Shown in pieces: positions 42,874 to 52,255 of a stretch of DNA of 64,000 bases (its first letter is position 1; every line of letters starts with the position of its first letter). The notes beneath the pieces are model-generated. The model was not told the origin of the DNA. It was given only the letters and a program-made list of their open reading frames with translations, and did no database searches. A program made the position numbers and the translations under genes. The stretch spans positions 3,658,001 through 3,722,000 of the forward strand of contig CP170457.1 in NCBI GenBank assembly GCA_047947135.1. The letters run 5' to 3'. Source of the stretch: Planctobacterium sp047947135. GTDB lineage: Bacteria; Pseudomonadota; Gammaproteobacteria; Enterobacterales; Alteromonadaceae.

Positions 42874-42899
42874 AGTCCTCATTTTGAGGGCTTTTTTTT
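42874..42899 (+). terminator. Intrinsic terminator of the tubulin-like gene
   Basis: AGTCCTCA and TGAGGGCT pair around the loop TTT (one G-T pair) and are followed by TTTTTTT, 15 bases after the stop. Confidence 0.85.
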
Positions 42900-42967
42900 G
42901 CATTTGTTTAGCAGCTCATAACACAGCAGCCTATACTTAATTTAGGTGAGGCCCTATCTGGTAGTCG

Positions 42968-43753
42968 ATGCTGCATATTCTCCAATTGCTCGCAAAGATT
43001 CTTGTCATCCTTGTATTGGTGACATCTAGCGCTGTTGCTGCCTCAACACCTGTGCAAATGCAGGCAGAAAAACTGGTTTGGATGACCGAAGAATACCCTC
43101 CGTACAACTTCCACGATGGTAATGGCAGATTGATTGGCATCAGTGTAGATATTCTAGTTGAGATCATGCGCAGAATGGATATCCCTTTTTCCAGAGAAGA
43201 TATCTATGTCATTCCCTGGGCTCGGGGATATCGCGAAACATTAAACAATCCCGACGCTGCGTTGTTTACCATGACAATGTCGGACTATCGAAAAGATCTT
43301 TTTACCTTTGTTGGCCCAATTCTGCCGTCCAGAATTTCAGTGGTGACTGTTAATGCAGACTATAAAATCAATTCACTGAATGATCTCATTGGTTTAAATG
43401 TTGGTGCGGTGCGTAACGATATCGGCGAGCAACTGTTAAACAAGCACGGCTTAGCACATGTTGCCAAAGTTAAACTCCCGACATCATTGGAAGTCATTCG
43501 AATGTTACTGTTAAAACGCATTGATGCCGTTGCAATCGACGAATCAATAGCGAAATACGAATTCAATCGGCTCGGCGTCACCAAGGACCAATTTCAAATC
43601 CGTATGACGCTTGAAGAACTCACCACCCACTTCGCATTTAATCTAAAAGTGTCAGCCGATTTTATTAATGCATTTTCTGAGACATTTAACCAGTTAACCG
43701 CTGAGGGCTATACCGATAGCGTGTTTGAAAAGTATGGTGTAAGCACCAAATAA
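42968..43753 (+). CDS. Periplasmic solute-binding protein, family 3-like
   Basis: A 261-residue exported protein with a signal peptide (1-25, cut after SAVAA), then WMTEEYPPYNFHDGNGRLIGISVDILVEIM, the family 3 opening with ligand pocket, and the segments PDAALFTMTMSDYRKDLFTFVGPI and KINSLNDLIGLNVGAV typical of these proteins. No ABC permease is nearby. It is 108 bases from the tubulin-like gene, beyond a terminator, so it is transcribed separately. Confidence 0.85.
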   Translation: MLHILQLLAKILVILVLVTSSAVAASTPVQMQAEKLVWMTEEYPPYNFHDGNGRLIGISVDILVEIMRRMDIPFSREDIYVIPWARGYRETLNNPDAALFTMTMSDYRKDLFTFVGPILPSRISVVTVNADYKINSLNDLIGLNVGAVRNDIGEQLLNKHGLAHVAKVKLPTSLEVIRMLLLKRIDAVAIDESIAKYEFNRLGVTKDQFQIRMTLEELTTHFAFNLKVSADFINAFSETFNQLTAEGYTDSVFEKYGVSTK

Positions 43754-43832
43754 CCTGATGCGATTATCTACCACTCATTCAAGACACTACGATGCCAAAT
43801 AACGAGGGAGACCATCACATCGAGTTAGACAA

Positions 43833-44633
43833 TTAACTACTTACCACAAATCGTTTTCTATTGACCAACAGCAGCAAAAGAGCGAGATATCCAAGCCCCA
43901 TCGAACCACCGCCCCCATTATCAACGTTGTCGTTGCCGCTGTCAGGGACATTAACCTGGTCAATCAAGGTATTCTCAACGGGTGTCAAGTCTGGGTTTGT
44001 CACTGACGCATCATCAATGACGACTATGTCCTGAATGATCACCAGATGCTCATCTGTAGGTTCGACTTCATTACTGGCATCATCGTTACTGTAATTTCTA
44101 AGAGGAATCGAGTTTGCAGCGCCTCCCATATCGTATCTCGGCAACTCCTGAATGGCAGAAAGTACACTCATGCCATCCCCTATAACCTGCCCGAATACAC
44201 TAAAGCCACCATTTTGCACATCGAGATTGGCACTATTGTCAGCAACATTAAAAAACCATTGGGACGTCGCACTGTTTGGATCATTTGCCAGTTTAGCCAT
44301 GGAAATCGTACCTGAGACATTGGACAATGCTGGTTCATTTTCTACAGCCACGCCCGCTGCAATGGCGTCCAAAGGCAGTTCATTGTTGTAAACATATCCG
44401 CCACCCTGAACCACGAAGTCATCAACGGAACGATGAATGACTGAGTTGGCATAGGCACCCGCGTTGACATATTCGAGAAAATTGGACACCGTTTGCGGTG
44501 TTATCTCATCATACAAATTAACCTGTATGTCGCCTATATTGGTCCTGAACTCCACCACGGTTGCATTTGCCTGTACTACCACACCAAGGCTTACAAGAAG
44601 TGTTGAGATTAAATTAATTGTTTTCTGTTTCAT
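43833..44633 (-). CDS. Exported cyclophilin with a GlyGly-CTERM sorting tail
   Basis: A 266-residue cyclophilin-type peptidyl-prolyl isomerase. Signal peptide at 1-24 (cut after ANA), cyclophilin core about 25-190 with VEFRTNIGDIQVNLYDEITPQTVSNFLEYV, SVIHRSVDDFVVQGGGY and SQWFFNVADN. After a linker comes the C-terminal signal GGGGSMGLGYLALLLLLVNRKR: a Gly-rich motif, hydrophobic helix and basic end. This is the GlyGly-CTERM tripartite signal processed by rhombosortase, usually for export through type II secretion. The isomerase is therefore predicted to end up at the cell surface or outside. Confidence 0.9.
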   Translation of the reverse strand: MKQKTINLISTLLVSLGVVVQANATVVEFRTNIGDIQVNLYDEITPQTVSNFLEYVNAGAYANSVIHRSVDDFVVQGGGYVYNNELPLDAIAAGVAVENEPALSNVSGTISMAKLANDPNSATSQWFFNVADNSANLDVQNGGFSVFGQVIGDGMSVLSAIQELPRYDMGGAANSIPLRNYSNDDASNEVEPTDEHLVIIQDIVVIDDASVTNPDLTPVENTLIDQVNVPDSGNDNVDNGGGGSMGLGYLALLLLLVNRKRFVVSS

Positions 44634-44855
44634 ACGTTGTTACTGCTTTTTCAAAGATACCGAGACCCTAATGCAAGGTGCTGATTATTAACATGATTTT
44701 ATCGTGTAAATTTGTAACCGAAGAGGTCAGATTGTAATCAATGCGGATTTTGATGGGTGCTTTACAGCTGAACGACGACATTTGGGCAAATTCAGCGTGC
44801 AAAGACGCAAACTTTGATAGAATAGCGCCACTGTAGTAAGAATCACCGGATAGTT

Positions 44856-47069
44856 ATGTTACGAGCCAAAAAGCAGGTCGAAAGAATGAAAGCCGATACC
44901 GGCCTGTTTTCCTTTCCAAAGTTCTGGGCATCTTGTTTTGATCCAGCGCCATTTCTTCCCATGTCCCGCAATGAGATGGAGCAACTTGGCTGGGATGCCT
45001 GCGATATTATTCTGGTGACCGGTGATGCTTACGTGGACCACCCTAGTTTCGGTATGGCAGTAATAGGCCGTACTTTAGAGGCCCAAGGATTCAGAGTCGG
45101 CATTATCGCGCAACCAGACTGGCGCTCAAAAGATGCGTTTATGGAACTTGGCGAACCTACGTTATTTTTCGGCGTCACTGCTGGCAATATGGATTCCATG
45201 ATCAATCACTATACAGCTGACAGAAAACTGCGCCATGACGACGCCTACACGCCTGAAAATGTGCATGGCGCACGACCAGACAGAGCCGTAACAGTCTACA
45301 CACAACGCTGTAAAGAGGCCTATAAAAAACCGGTGATTATTGGGGGTATTGAAGCCAGCTTACGCCGTATTGCACACTATGATTACTGGTCGGATAAAGT
45401 CCGTCGCTCGGTATTATTCGATGCAAAGGCAGATATGCTGATGTTCGGCAATGCTGAACGCCCTCTTTTAGAAGTCGCCCATCGCATAGCCAGTGGCGAA
45501 ACGATTGAAGAGATGCAGGATATCAGAGGGACAGCGGTGATTCGTAAACAACCCCTCCCGGGTTGGTTAGGCGTTGATTCCACCAGTGTCGATAAAATTG
45601 GCAAAATTGATCCTATTCCCAGCCCGTATCAAGACGTCGAGCAAAACTGCAGCTCACAGGAACAAACAACCGCCACACCAGACAACGCTCAAGCCATCAC
45701 AGTACAACCTTACAATCCAAAGGCACAACGGAGAAAACCCTGGGATAAAACCTATGTAAAACTCCCGGCTTTTGAAGTTGTAAAAGATGAAAAAACGCAT
45801 TATGCCCACGCCTCGCGTATTCTGCATCAGGAAACTAACCCCGGATGTGCACGGGCATTGGTGCAACGTCATGGCGACCGGATTATCTGGATTAACCCGC
45901 CAGCATACCCATTAGAAACCGAAGAAATGGATGCAGTGTTTGATCTTCCCTATGCGCGTGTGCCACACCCTAAATATGGGAATAGACACATCCCCGCTTA
46001 TGACATGATTAAAACGTCCGTAAACATCATGCGTGGCTGTTTTGGTGGCTGTACTTTCTGCTCAATTACCGAACATGAAGGGAGAATCATTCAAAGCCGC
46101 TCTGAAGAGTCTATCATGCGGGAAGTGGAACAGATCCGCGATAAGGTACCTGGTTTCACTGGTGTGATATCTGACCTTGGTGGTCCAACAGCTAATATGT
46201 ATAAGTTACGCTGTAAAAGTGCAAAAGCGGAAAAAACCTGTCGTCGATTGTCCTGTGTCTGGCCTGATATTTGTGGCCATATGGACACTGACCAGACACC
46301 TACCGTCGATCTTTATCGCAAGGTCAGAGATATTAAAGGTATTAAGAAAGTCCTCGTTGCCTCGGGTGTTCGCTACGATTTAGCTATCGAAGATCCTAAT
46401 TACGTCAGAGAACTGGTTACCCACCATGTTGGCGGGTATTTAAAAATTGCACCTGAACATACGGAAGAAAGTCCGCTAAGCAAAATGATGAAGCCCGGAA
46501 TGAGTACTTATTACCGCTTCAAAGAGTTGTTTGACAAGTACTCCAAAGAAGCGGGTAGAAAGCAGTATCTTATCCCTTATTTTATTTCAGCGCATCCCGG
46601 TACGCGTGATGTCGATATGCTCAATTTGGCTCTGTGGTTAAAAGAAAATAATTTTAAACTGGATCAGGTACAGAACTTTTATCCATCGCCAATGGCTAAC
46701 GCAACGACGATGTACCATACAGAAAAGAATCCAATTCATAAGATCACCAGAAAGAGTGAAGACGTCAGTATCGCCAGAGGTGAGCGGCACAGAAGATTGC
46801 ATAAGGCTTTCTTACGCTATCACGATCCGGCCAACTGGCCGATGTTACGTGAAGCACTAAAATCCATGGGTAAAGCGCATTTGATTGGCAATGGACCAAA
46901 ACATCTGGTACCAAAAGAATCACGTAATGAATTAAAAGGCAAAGCACATAAAGACTATGCGAAAAAGTCCACAAACAAAGTGTTGGCTAAAAAAGGCAAA
47001 CCGGGACAAAAAGCACTAACGCGCTTCAGTAGTGATCAACCGTTTAATAAAAGAAAAACTAAAAAGTAA
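44856..47069 (+). CDS. ygiQ: YgiQ-family radical SAM protein
   Basis: A 737-residue protein of the YgiQ/UPF0313 family. It has the N-terminal domain with CDIILVTGDAYVDHPSFGMAVIG (about 49-71), the radical SAM cluster motif CFGGCTFC (about 394-401) followed by SITEHEGR, and the DUF3362-like C-terminus that ends in a Lys-rich tail. The three cysteines bind a 4Fe-4S cluster that cleaves S-adenosylmethionine. The substrate remains unknown in the family. The ATG at 44856 is used; one ten codons later is also possible. Confidence 0.95.
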   Translation: MLRAKKQVERMKADTGLFSFPKFWASCFDPAPFLPMSRNEMEQLGWDACDIILVTGDAYVDHPSFGMAVIGRTLEAQGFRVGIIAQPDWRSKDAFMELGEPTLFFGVTAGNMDSMINHYTADRKLRHDDAYTPENVHGARPDRAVTVYTQRCKEAYKKPVIIGGIEASLRRIAHYDYWSDKVRRSVLFDAKADMLMFGNAERPLLEVAHRIASGETIEEMQDIRGTAVIRKQPLPGWLGVDSTSVDKIGKIDPIPSPYQDVEQNCSSQEQTTATPDNAQAITVQPYNPKAQRRKPWDKTYVKLPAFEVVKDEKTHYAHASRILHQETNPGCARALVQRHGDRIIWINPPAYPLETEEMDAVFDLPYARVPHPKYGNRHIPAYDMIKTSVNIMRGCFGGCTFCSITEHEGRIIQSRSEESIMREVEQIRDKVPGFTGVISDLGGPTANMYKLRCKSAKAEKTCRRLSCVWPDICGHMDTDQTPTVDLYRKVRDIKGIKKVLVASGVRYDLAIEDPNYVRELVTHHVGGYLKIAPEHTEESPLSKMMKPGMSTYYRFKELFDKYSKEAGRKQYLIPYFISAHPGTRDVDMLNLALWLKENNFKLDQVQNFYPSPMANATTMYHTEKNPIHKITRKSEDVSIARGERHRRLHKAFLRYHDPANWPMLREALKSMGKAHLIGNGPKHLVPKESRNELKGKAHKDYAKKSTNKVLAKKGKPGQKALTRFSSDQPFNKRKTKK

Positions 47070-47093
47070 CGCTACAGCTCAGGGAAATCAGCC

Positions 47094-47825
47094 ATGTCAG
47101 ACATTACAAATGACTTTATTGATGTTGTGAAAGCGAGACGGGATTTTCGGGATTTTGGCTGGGCGGAAATAGCGGACATTTGGATAAAATCCTTCACTGA
47201 AAGCGTGATTCAGAACGTTGTGCGCAATGTGAAGTTCCTTAATTGCTTCCGAATCGCCGGAGAGCATACCGAACTGAGTGACGAACAGTTAAAAGCACTG
47301 TCGGGGGAACAGCAACAACAGCTTTTTCAACAAATCCATACAGCAGCATCGCAAGGTAACGGCTACCTGTATGCCAGACGCGCAATCGATGATAACTCTG
47401 ACAAAATTGATGTTGGCGCTTTGCACCAGGCTTTTGCCTGGCTGAAGTCAGAAGCAACTCTGGACCTGATAAAGGACATCACCGGCAAACAAGACATTAT
47501 TACGGTTTCCTGCATGGCCACTCGATTTTCACAGGGGCAATTCATCACCCGAGAAAAAGCCAGCGACAGAGACTCAGCCAACCGACTGGGATTTATCATT
47601 GATCTCAGCCCACACTGGCAATCTGACTGGGGTGGTCTGCTGCAACTCCATTCAACATCAATGGCCAATGAACCCGCATCTGCCTTTACGCCCGCATTCA
47701 ACAGTCTTTTGCTGTTTGATGCAGGACGGGATTTTTCACTGAGTTATGTCGCTCCTTTTATCAAATATTACCGCTATACACTCATGGGCTGGTTCAGCAC
47801 CTCTGCCCACGAAACGCAGCTATGA
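47094..47825 (+). CDS. 2OG-Fe(II) oxygenase-like protein with altered metal site
   Basis: A 243-residue protein of the prolyl hydroxylase-like 2-oxoglutarate oxygenase superfamily (COG3751-like). The fold is recognisable from ATRFSQGQFITREKASD, GFIIDLSPHWQSDWGGLLQLHS and FNSLLLFDAGRDFSLSYVAPF ending in YRYTLMGW. Where family members have the HxD iron ligands (FLxxHxD) this one reads FITREKAS, and the distal His before VAPF is replaced by Phe; the 2-oxoglutarate-binding Arg in YRYTLMGW seems kept. The protein may therefore not bind iron. It lies 24 bases after ygiQ, likely in one operon. Confidence 0.75.
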   Translation: MSDITNDFIDVVKARRDFRDFGWAEIADIWIKSFTESVIQNVVRNVKFLNCFRIAGEHTELSDEQLKALSGEQQQQLFQQIHTAASQGNGYLYARRAIDDNSDKIDVGALHQAFAWLKSEATLDLIKDITGKQDIITVSCMATRFSQGQFITREKASDRDSANRLGFIIDLSPHWQSDWGGLLQLHSTSMANEPASAFTPAFNSLLLFDAGRDFSLSYVAPFIKYYRYTLMGWFSTSAHETQL

Positions 47826-47832
47826 AGTAAGA

Positions 47833-48759
47833 TTACCCGGTTGCTCTGATATGTTCACTAATCAGTGGTGTTAGTGTCACCAGTCTTTCATTTTGACTGG
47901 CTGCAATCATAGTATAGAGATTGGTGAGGAACTGCCGTAAATTATTTCGCATAGCCAGCCCCTGTTGGCTTTTGAAAACATCCCCCCACTCCTCAAATGG
48001 TGCAGGATCAGCAAGATTTACTAGCCACGTCTGCCAGTATTCAAGACTGAGATCTTCCCGCAACATTGCATATGCGGTCGCTCTGGCCAGGCGTTCAGGT
48101 TCACCATAAATGTAAAAATGTCCTGATTCAGGTACGATCTGTGCTTTCATACCCTGCGCCAGTTGCGACAGCATCGCGCCATCCACATTACTGTTTAGCG
48201 CCAGTTGCAAGACCACATCTGCGCTGTGGGCCACACCATGGCGCCAGCCTGATTTGTCGTCGAATCCACGATAATCGGTAATATCCTTAAGATACTGAAC
48301 AATGGCATTTACCGATCGTTGTCTTTGCTCTTCAGACAGGTACGAGTTGATACGATCAACGCGAACAACCTCCGAGTAGACAAGCGCAACAAAAGGTAAA
48401 TAAACCCCCTGTTTATCTGAACGTCTGTTTTCCAGTGCTTTGGTTAAACGCTCGAACAGTACCTTAAGTTGCTCAGCAGTTATCTTTTCATCACGCAGCC
48501 AAGTGAAATAGGCTTCATAGGCCACGCCGTCGCGCACTTCAGGGTCAGGACTGGCAAGGCAATGGTGCAGTTGGGAAACCAAAATCTGTCTGTTCTGATC
48601 AGTTGTTTCAAATTTTGCCTCTTTAAGAAGGAGCAGTTTTTGCTTATTCCAGCCGTTGTTAAAACAATCAATAGGATTGACTTCCAATGCTGCAGCTAAT
48701 GGGGAACAAAGACAGGTCGCAATGGAAATGAATAGCACGTGAAACATCTTGTGGCGCAT
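47833..48759 (-). CDS. DUF2785-family exported protein
   Basis: A 308-residue protein with a signal peptide (1-24, cut near CSPLAAA) and an all-helical body matching DUF2785. The family's best-conserved segment DYRGFDDKSGWRHGVAHSADVVLQLALN lies at about 161-188. Its function is unknown. It is convergent with the oxygenase-like gene, 7 bases apart, and has no same-strand partner. Confidence 0.8.
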   Translation of the reverse strand: MRHKMFHVLFISIATCLCSPLAAALEVNPIDCFNNGWNKQKLLLLKEAKFETTDQNRQILVSQLHHCLASPDPEVRDGVAYEAYFTWLRDEKITAEQLKVLFERLTKALENRRSDKQGVYLPFVALVYSEVVRVDRINSYLSEEQRQRSVNAIVQYLKDITDYRGFDDKSGWRHGVAHSADVVLQLALNSNVDGAMLSQLAQGMKAQIVPESGHFYIYGEPERLARATAYAMLREDLSLEYWQTWLVNLADPAPFEEWGDVFKSQQGLAMRNNLRQFLTNLYTMIAASQNERLVTLTPLISEHIRATG

Positions 48760-48978
48760 GTTGAGATGCCTGTTGTAATTTTTATCCCGTCATTCTGCCA
48801 TAGTTATCCTCGCTGTGATGGCAAATCAGGCGAAATAAATAAATTCCCGGATGAACTGAATGAATTCCTGAGGTGAAGGACCAGACTGATGCCACTGGAC
48901 AATTTGCTTACCATGGGTAAACTGCTTTTCTGTACAGACATTCGCACTTATCAAAACCACTAAAAGGACTAATTCATA

Positions 48979-49851
48979 ATGAAGAAAATATTAACCGGAC
49001 TCATTACTACTGCACTGGCAACATTTCATGTCGCAGCGACAAACATTACTATCAACAACCCTGATATTGATTCACAAATTCTTTCCGACGGGGCTTTTAC
49101 CCCAAAAAATATCCAGGGCTGGGCAACGGTTTCGGGATCAGCCGGTATTTATAATCCACCTGAAAGTGTATTTTATGGAGAAGCGGGTTCCGGCAGCCAT
49201 GGCAACACCATTTATATGAATGGTGATTCCATCGTTACCCAAACACTGAATACCAATTTGCAGGTTAACACTAACTACACACTGAGTTTTGACGTGGGTG
49301 ACAGACTCGATACCACCATGCCAAATTATACGGTCAGCATTAAAGCTGCTGGTAATACTATTTTTAACGCCACTAATCCGGTATTTCCCAGCAATGGTGA
49401 ATTCGCACAGGTTAATCTGAGCTTTAGTACAGGTAATAATTCTTTTGCCGATAATCCCATCGTAATCGAAATTTCAGCATCCGGAAATGGTCAGGTTAAC
49501 CTGGACAATTTTGTTATGACTGAAGCTTTAGGAACACCATCAAGTGGCAGCAAATTTGGAGAGTGGCAACACCCAGATATGGATGGTACTTCATTTAGTG
49601 TTAATACCGTGTACTTTGCAGAAACGGACGGATTTATCACCTATTACAACTCTGGTAGTTGTGGAAATAATACAGACCAGATTCGCATTACGGACAATGA
49701 AGTTGCTGCAAGCGATGATGCATGGGTATCGAGAGTTCAGGAATATGGCGGAATGACCGTACCTGTTAAAAAAGGTCAATACTGGCGTGTTCAGCGCTAT
49801 CGATCTGGTCCCAACTGCACTGCCCGCATTGGCTTCCTGCCTCTGCTTTGA
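48979..49851 (+). CDS. Secreted protein with beta-sandwich domain, function unknown
   Basis: A 290-residue exported protein: signal peptide 1-20 (cut after HVAA), then a beta-rich domain (about 23-180, ITINNPDIDSQILSDGAFTPKNI...WATVSGSAGIYNPP...VTQTLNTNL) of the kind seen in carbohydrate-binding or DUF642-like modules, ending with QVNLDNFVMTEA. The C-terminal 95 residues have paired cysteines (SGSCGNNT and GPNCTARIG) and aromatic strands, again adhesion- or binding-like. No catalytic residues are recognised. It is monocistronic with AAAGGA before the ATG. Confidence 0.65.
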   Translation: MKKILTGLITTALATFHVAATNITINNPDIDSQILSDGAFTPKNIQGWATVSGSAGIYNPPESVFYGEAGSGSHGNTIYMNGDSIVTQTLNTNLQVNTNYTLSFDVGDRLDTTMPNYTVSIKAAGNTIFNATNPVFPSNGEFAQVNLSFSTGNNSFADNPIVIEISASGNGQVNLDNFVMTEALGTPSSGSKFGEWQHPDMDGTSFSVNTVYFAETDGFITYYNSGSCGNNTDQIRITDNEVAASDDAWVSRVQEYGGMTVPVKKGQYWRVQRYRSGPNCTARIGFLPLL

Positions 49852-49874
49852 ACATCATATTCACAGTTAAGTTA

Positions 49875-49893
49875 ACGGCTCATAAAGAGCCGT
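49875..49893. terminator. Weak bidirectional hairpin between convergent genes
   Basis: ACGGCTC and GAGCCGT enclose ATAAA and overlap the last base of the stop codon of the lipoprotein gene. There is no T-run, so termination would be weak. Confidence 0.35.
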
Positions 49894-50699
49894 CATAACT
49901 GTTCGCATGGAGGATGATTAATGATGGAATACGAAGCCACTGCCTGTAAAAACATCTGGACGTCATCCGAAAGATCGTAATGATCTATCTTACCAATCAG
50001 CTCTGCTGGTACACCGGAAATTGTCTCCGCCAGCACCATTGCTGTAAGAAAAGTACCTGTTTTATTTGCATGATTTCCATCGGCAGCGTGTAGTGATAAT
50101 TGTGGTCTTAAAATCAAGGAACGATCCCACGCAAGACCAACTGGGGCCACACAAGCAGGTTCCCTTGAGGCAATTGTCGTATGAATGTCATGTACATAAG
50201 TCGCTTCAGCAGGATTGCCTTTTAATCCCCATTCCGGAAACATGACGGCTATTCCCCCTTGTTCTGCTGTCATACTAACCCACTGCCGGGCAGCAATCGT
50301 AGGGTATTCTTTGCTTTGACTAATCGAGTATTTTTGAGCCTGCAAAATGACATAGTCCCACTCCCGCTCATCAAATACTGCACGAGTATCAGGATCATCA
50401 AGGTGCTCTGCAAGATAATGGTATTTGGTTACTCTTTTAACCAGCACCGACTGTCCCGGTAATGCCTTTGAGATCACATTCTCCAATGTGTCAGGCAAAT
50501 TAACCAACGAACTGTGGCTATTACCGATCATTAAAACTGATAGATCAAACTCAGCATTTATTGAATCGTCTGGAACAGTCGGCGTAGTTTCGGCCGCTGG
50601 CGCATCATAACCATGACTCCTGTCGTCACCACCACAGGAGGCTAATACGACAAGTGCAAATAGAGACATGGATAAAAGAAGCAATCTGCCTTTTAACAT
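49893..50699 (-). CDS. SGNH-hydrolase-like lipoprotein
   Basis: A 268-residue lipoprotein: lipobox VVLASC at about 17-22, then a Pro/Thr linker and an SGNH-type hydrolase domain (about 53-255). Block I is LMIGNSHSSLVNLPD, where GNSH replaces the usual GDSL, and the C-terminal Asp-His pair is in AADGNHANKTG. The fold suggests an envelope-attached esterase, perhaps acting on acetylated polysaccharides. It has no obvious partner gene. The Asp after Cys (C-GG-DD) does not suggest inner-membrane retention. Confidence 0.75.
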   Translation of the reverse strand: MLKGRLLLLSMSLFALVVLASCGGDDRSHGYDAPAAETTPTVPDDSINAEFDLSVLMIGNSHSSLVNLPDTLENVISKALPGQSVLVKRVTKYHYLAEHLDDPDTRAVFDEREWDYVILQAQKYSISQSKEYPTIAARQWVSMTAEQGGIAVMFPEWGLKGNPAEATYVHDIHTTIASREPACVAPVGLAWDRSLILRPQLSLHAADGNHANKTGTFLTAMVLAETISGVPAELIGKIDHYDLSDDVQMFLQAVASYSIINHPPCEQL

Positions 50700-50972
50700 A
50701 CTACGAAATACCTTTAATTAGATGTACAGATTAGACTGATAGATTGGCGCTTGGCTTAACCATGGCTTCCGGGTGCAAACACCCAATCTCTCAACTTTTT
50801 CCTATCACTTTGTTTATGTTTCGTTTACTTACATTTTCATACCGGATTTTTTGGTACGAGATAACTACTATGTTCCCTTAGTGCCACCAATATATAGTGT
50901 TCATTACATGGACTCAATCTAGCAGCAATTTGTCACTTAAATCACAATTTCAAAACCACGGAAATATCTGTA
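50700..50972. other. Divergent spacer without recognised features
   Basis: AT-rich sequence between the SGNH lipoprotein gene and the next gene. No hairpin, operator or promoter could be singled out. Confidence 0.4.
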
Positions 50973-51647
50973 GTGAAACATCCAATAAATATTATCCTGA
51001 TGACTATTTTATTTGTCACATCAATAAATAGTAAAGACTGCTCGGCGCAACAACCGAACTCTTGGGATAACGCATATAACGCTAAAACTAAACAAAGATT
51101 CATTCCAGTTGAACTGTTTACAGGTGCGAACTGGGATGGAAAACATCAACTGAATTTAAACAAGGTCACTACCACTGCATGCTATACCGTAATCGGACGA
51201 AATAGGCCCTGTGATAAAGTTCACCTTTCAGGCCCTTTCTTGACTGAAGCAAACAATACTAAAATTGAATGGGCAGAAGACAAAGTGCCTTATTACGTAA
51301 GAAAATTCAAAATTCGTGGTGAACAAGTTGAATCACACTTTACCATCAATAATTCAAGAGATGGTATGGTGAGAATATTTGACAAACGCAAACGATGGGG
51401 CAATAGAGCATTCGATGGACTGGGCAGTAAATTCCCACTAGGCTACTGGAAGCAAGGTGAAGTGCGTACTTATCCTTCCAAACGACCTACTAAAATAGAG
51501 ATTCTCGAGTTGAATGGACCTGAACATTGTTTGACTTTCCGATGGATTGTCAACGATGGCGAAAAGAGAAACCAGGACAACAACTACACTTTTTGTCCAA
51601 ATCGTGGTTTTACTGCCTATGAATCGAATTATAAAAAAAATAGTTAA
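50973..51647 (+). CDS. Exported protein of unknown function
   Basis: A 224-residue protein starting at a GTG, with a signal peptide (1-25, ...SINSKDCSA) and a mature part rich in Lys, Asn and aromatic residues. Two cysteines occur close together early (TTACYTVIGRNRPCDKV) and two more in ECLTF-type and TFCPNRG segments near the end. Nothing in it matches a family I know. It lies just before the bacteriocin-like locus and is followed by a terminator and a copy of the rrn-tail repeat. AT content looks higher than in the neighbouring housekeeping genes. Confidence 0.6.
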   Translation: MKHPINIILMTILFVTSINSKDCSAQQPNSWDNAYNAKTKQRFIPVELFTGANWDGKHQLNLNKVTTTACYTVIGRNRPCDKVHLSGPFLTEANNTKIEWAEDKVPYYVRKFKIRGEQVESHFTINNSRDGMVRIFDKRKRWGNRAFDGLGSKFPLGYWKQGEVRTYPSKRPTKIEILELNGPEHCLTFRWIVNDGEKRNQDNNYTFCPNRGFTAYESNYKKNS

Positions 51648-51667
51648 ACAATGAAGGCTTACATGAA

Positions 51668-51697
51668 AACAGCATCGTTAGATGCCTGTTCTTTGTT
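51668..51697 (+). terminator. Possible terminator
   Basis: AACAGCATC and GATGCCTGTT pair with one bulge around GTTA and are followed by CTTTGTTTT. The minus strand also shows TTTTC after the stem. It belongs to the rrn-tail copy that follows. Confidence 0.5.
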
Positions 51698-51742
51698 TTC
51701 CTAAATAGCAAACTGGCAGTCGACTGCATGGATACAGGAGTT
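51697..51742. repeat. rrn-tail repeat, copy A (diverged)
   Basis: CTAAATAGCAAACTGGCAG followed by TCGACTGCATGGATACAGGAG. It matches copies B and C with a few changes. On the minus strand CTGCCAG is the 3' end of 5S rRNA and CTATTTAG its flank. Confidence 0.75.
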
Positions 51743-51930
51743 GGAAAAACGTCAGTAACGGTTGTCGATATTACTTTCAAACGCGCGATAAAGTTGAAAG
51801 GTAAGAAAACATAGTACCGAACACGTATTGAAAACCTGTACTCTGGTACAGTTTTTTTAAACATATAATCATGGGAACATGACGGTCGTTAAACAATGAC
51901 GTTTAACTTAAATTAACTAAAGGAATTGTT

Positions 51931-52254
51931 ATGACACAGTCGAGAGACATGATTGATTTAAACGATACAGAACTATCTGAGGTACATGGGGCAGGAGGTT
52001 TAGTTGGCGGTGCAATTGGTGGCGCAATTGGCGCCGTTGGCGGTTTTTTCGTAGGTGTTGGCAGTGTAGCGTTTGGATCTAACACACAAAGCGTTTCAAG
52101 TGCATTTACCAGTATTGGTATATCAACATTTCAAGGAGCACTTACGGGGGCTACTATCGGCTCTGGGGCCGGCGTTGTTGCAAGTGTAGCATCCGCTGTA
52201 GGAGGCGCCGCAGCTTCCGAAGTGATGGAACACACATTAGAAAAAGCAGACTAA
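51931..52254 (+). CDS. Bacteriocin-like peptide with double-glycine-type leader
   Basis: A 107-residue precursor. The leader DLNDTELSEVHGAGG (about 9-23) has the ELxxVxGA/GG pattern recognised by the peptidase-containing ABC exporters of class II bacteriocins and microcins. The mature part is extremely rich in Gly, Ala, Ser and Val with GxxxG-type runs (GGAIGGAIGAVGG) and would form membrane helices. An AAAGGA site lies 7-8 bases before the ATG. The next small gene starts 1 base after its stop. No exporter gene is in the window. The sequence shows no match I can name, so the call rests on the leader and composition. Confidence 0.65.
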   Translation: MTQSRDMIDLNDTELSEVHGAGGLVGGAIGGAIGAVGGFFVGVGSVAFGSNTQSVSSAFTSIGISTFQGALTGATIGSGAGVVASVASAVGGAAASEVMEHTLEKAD

Positions 52255-52255
52255 A

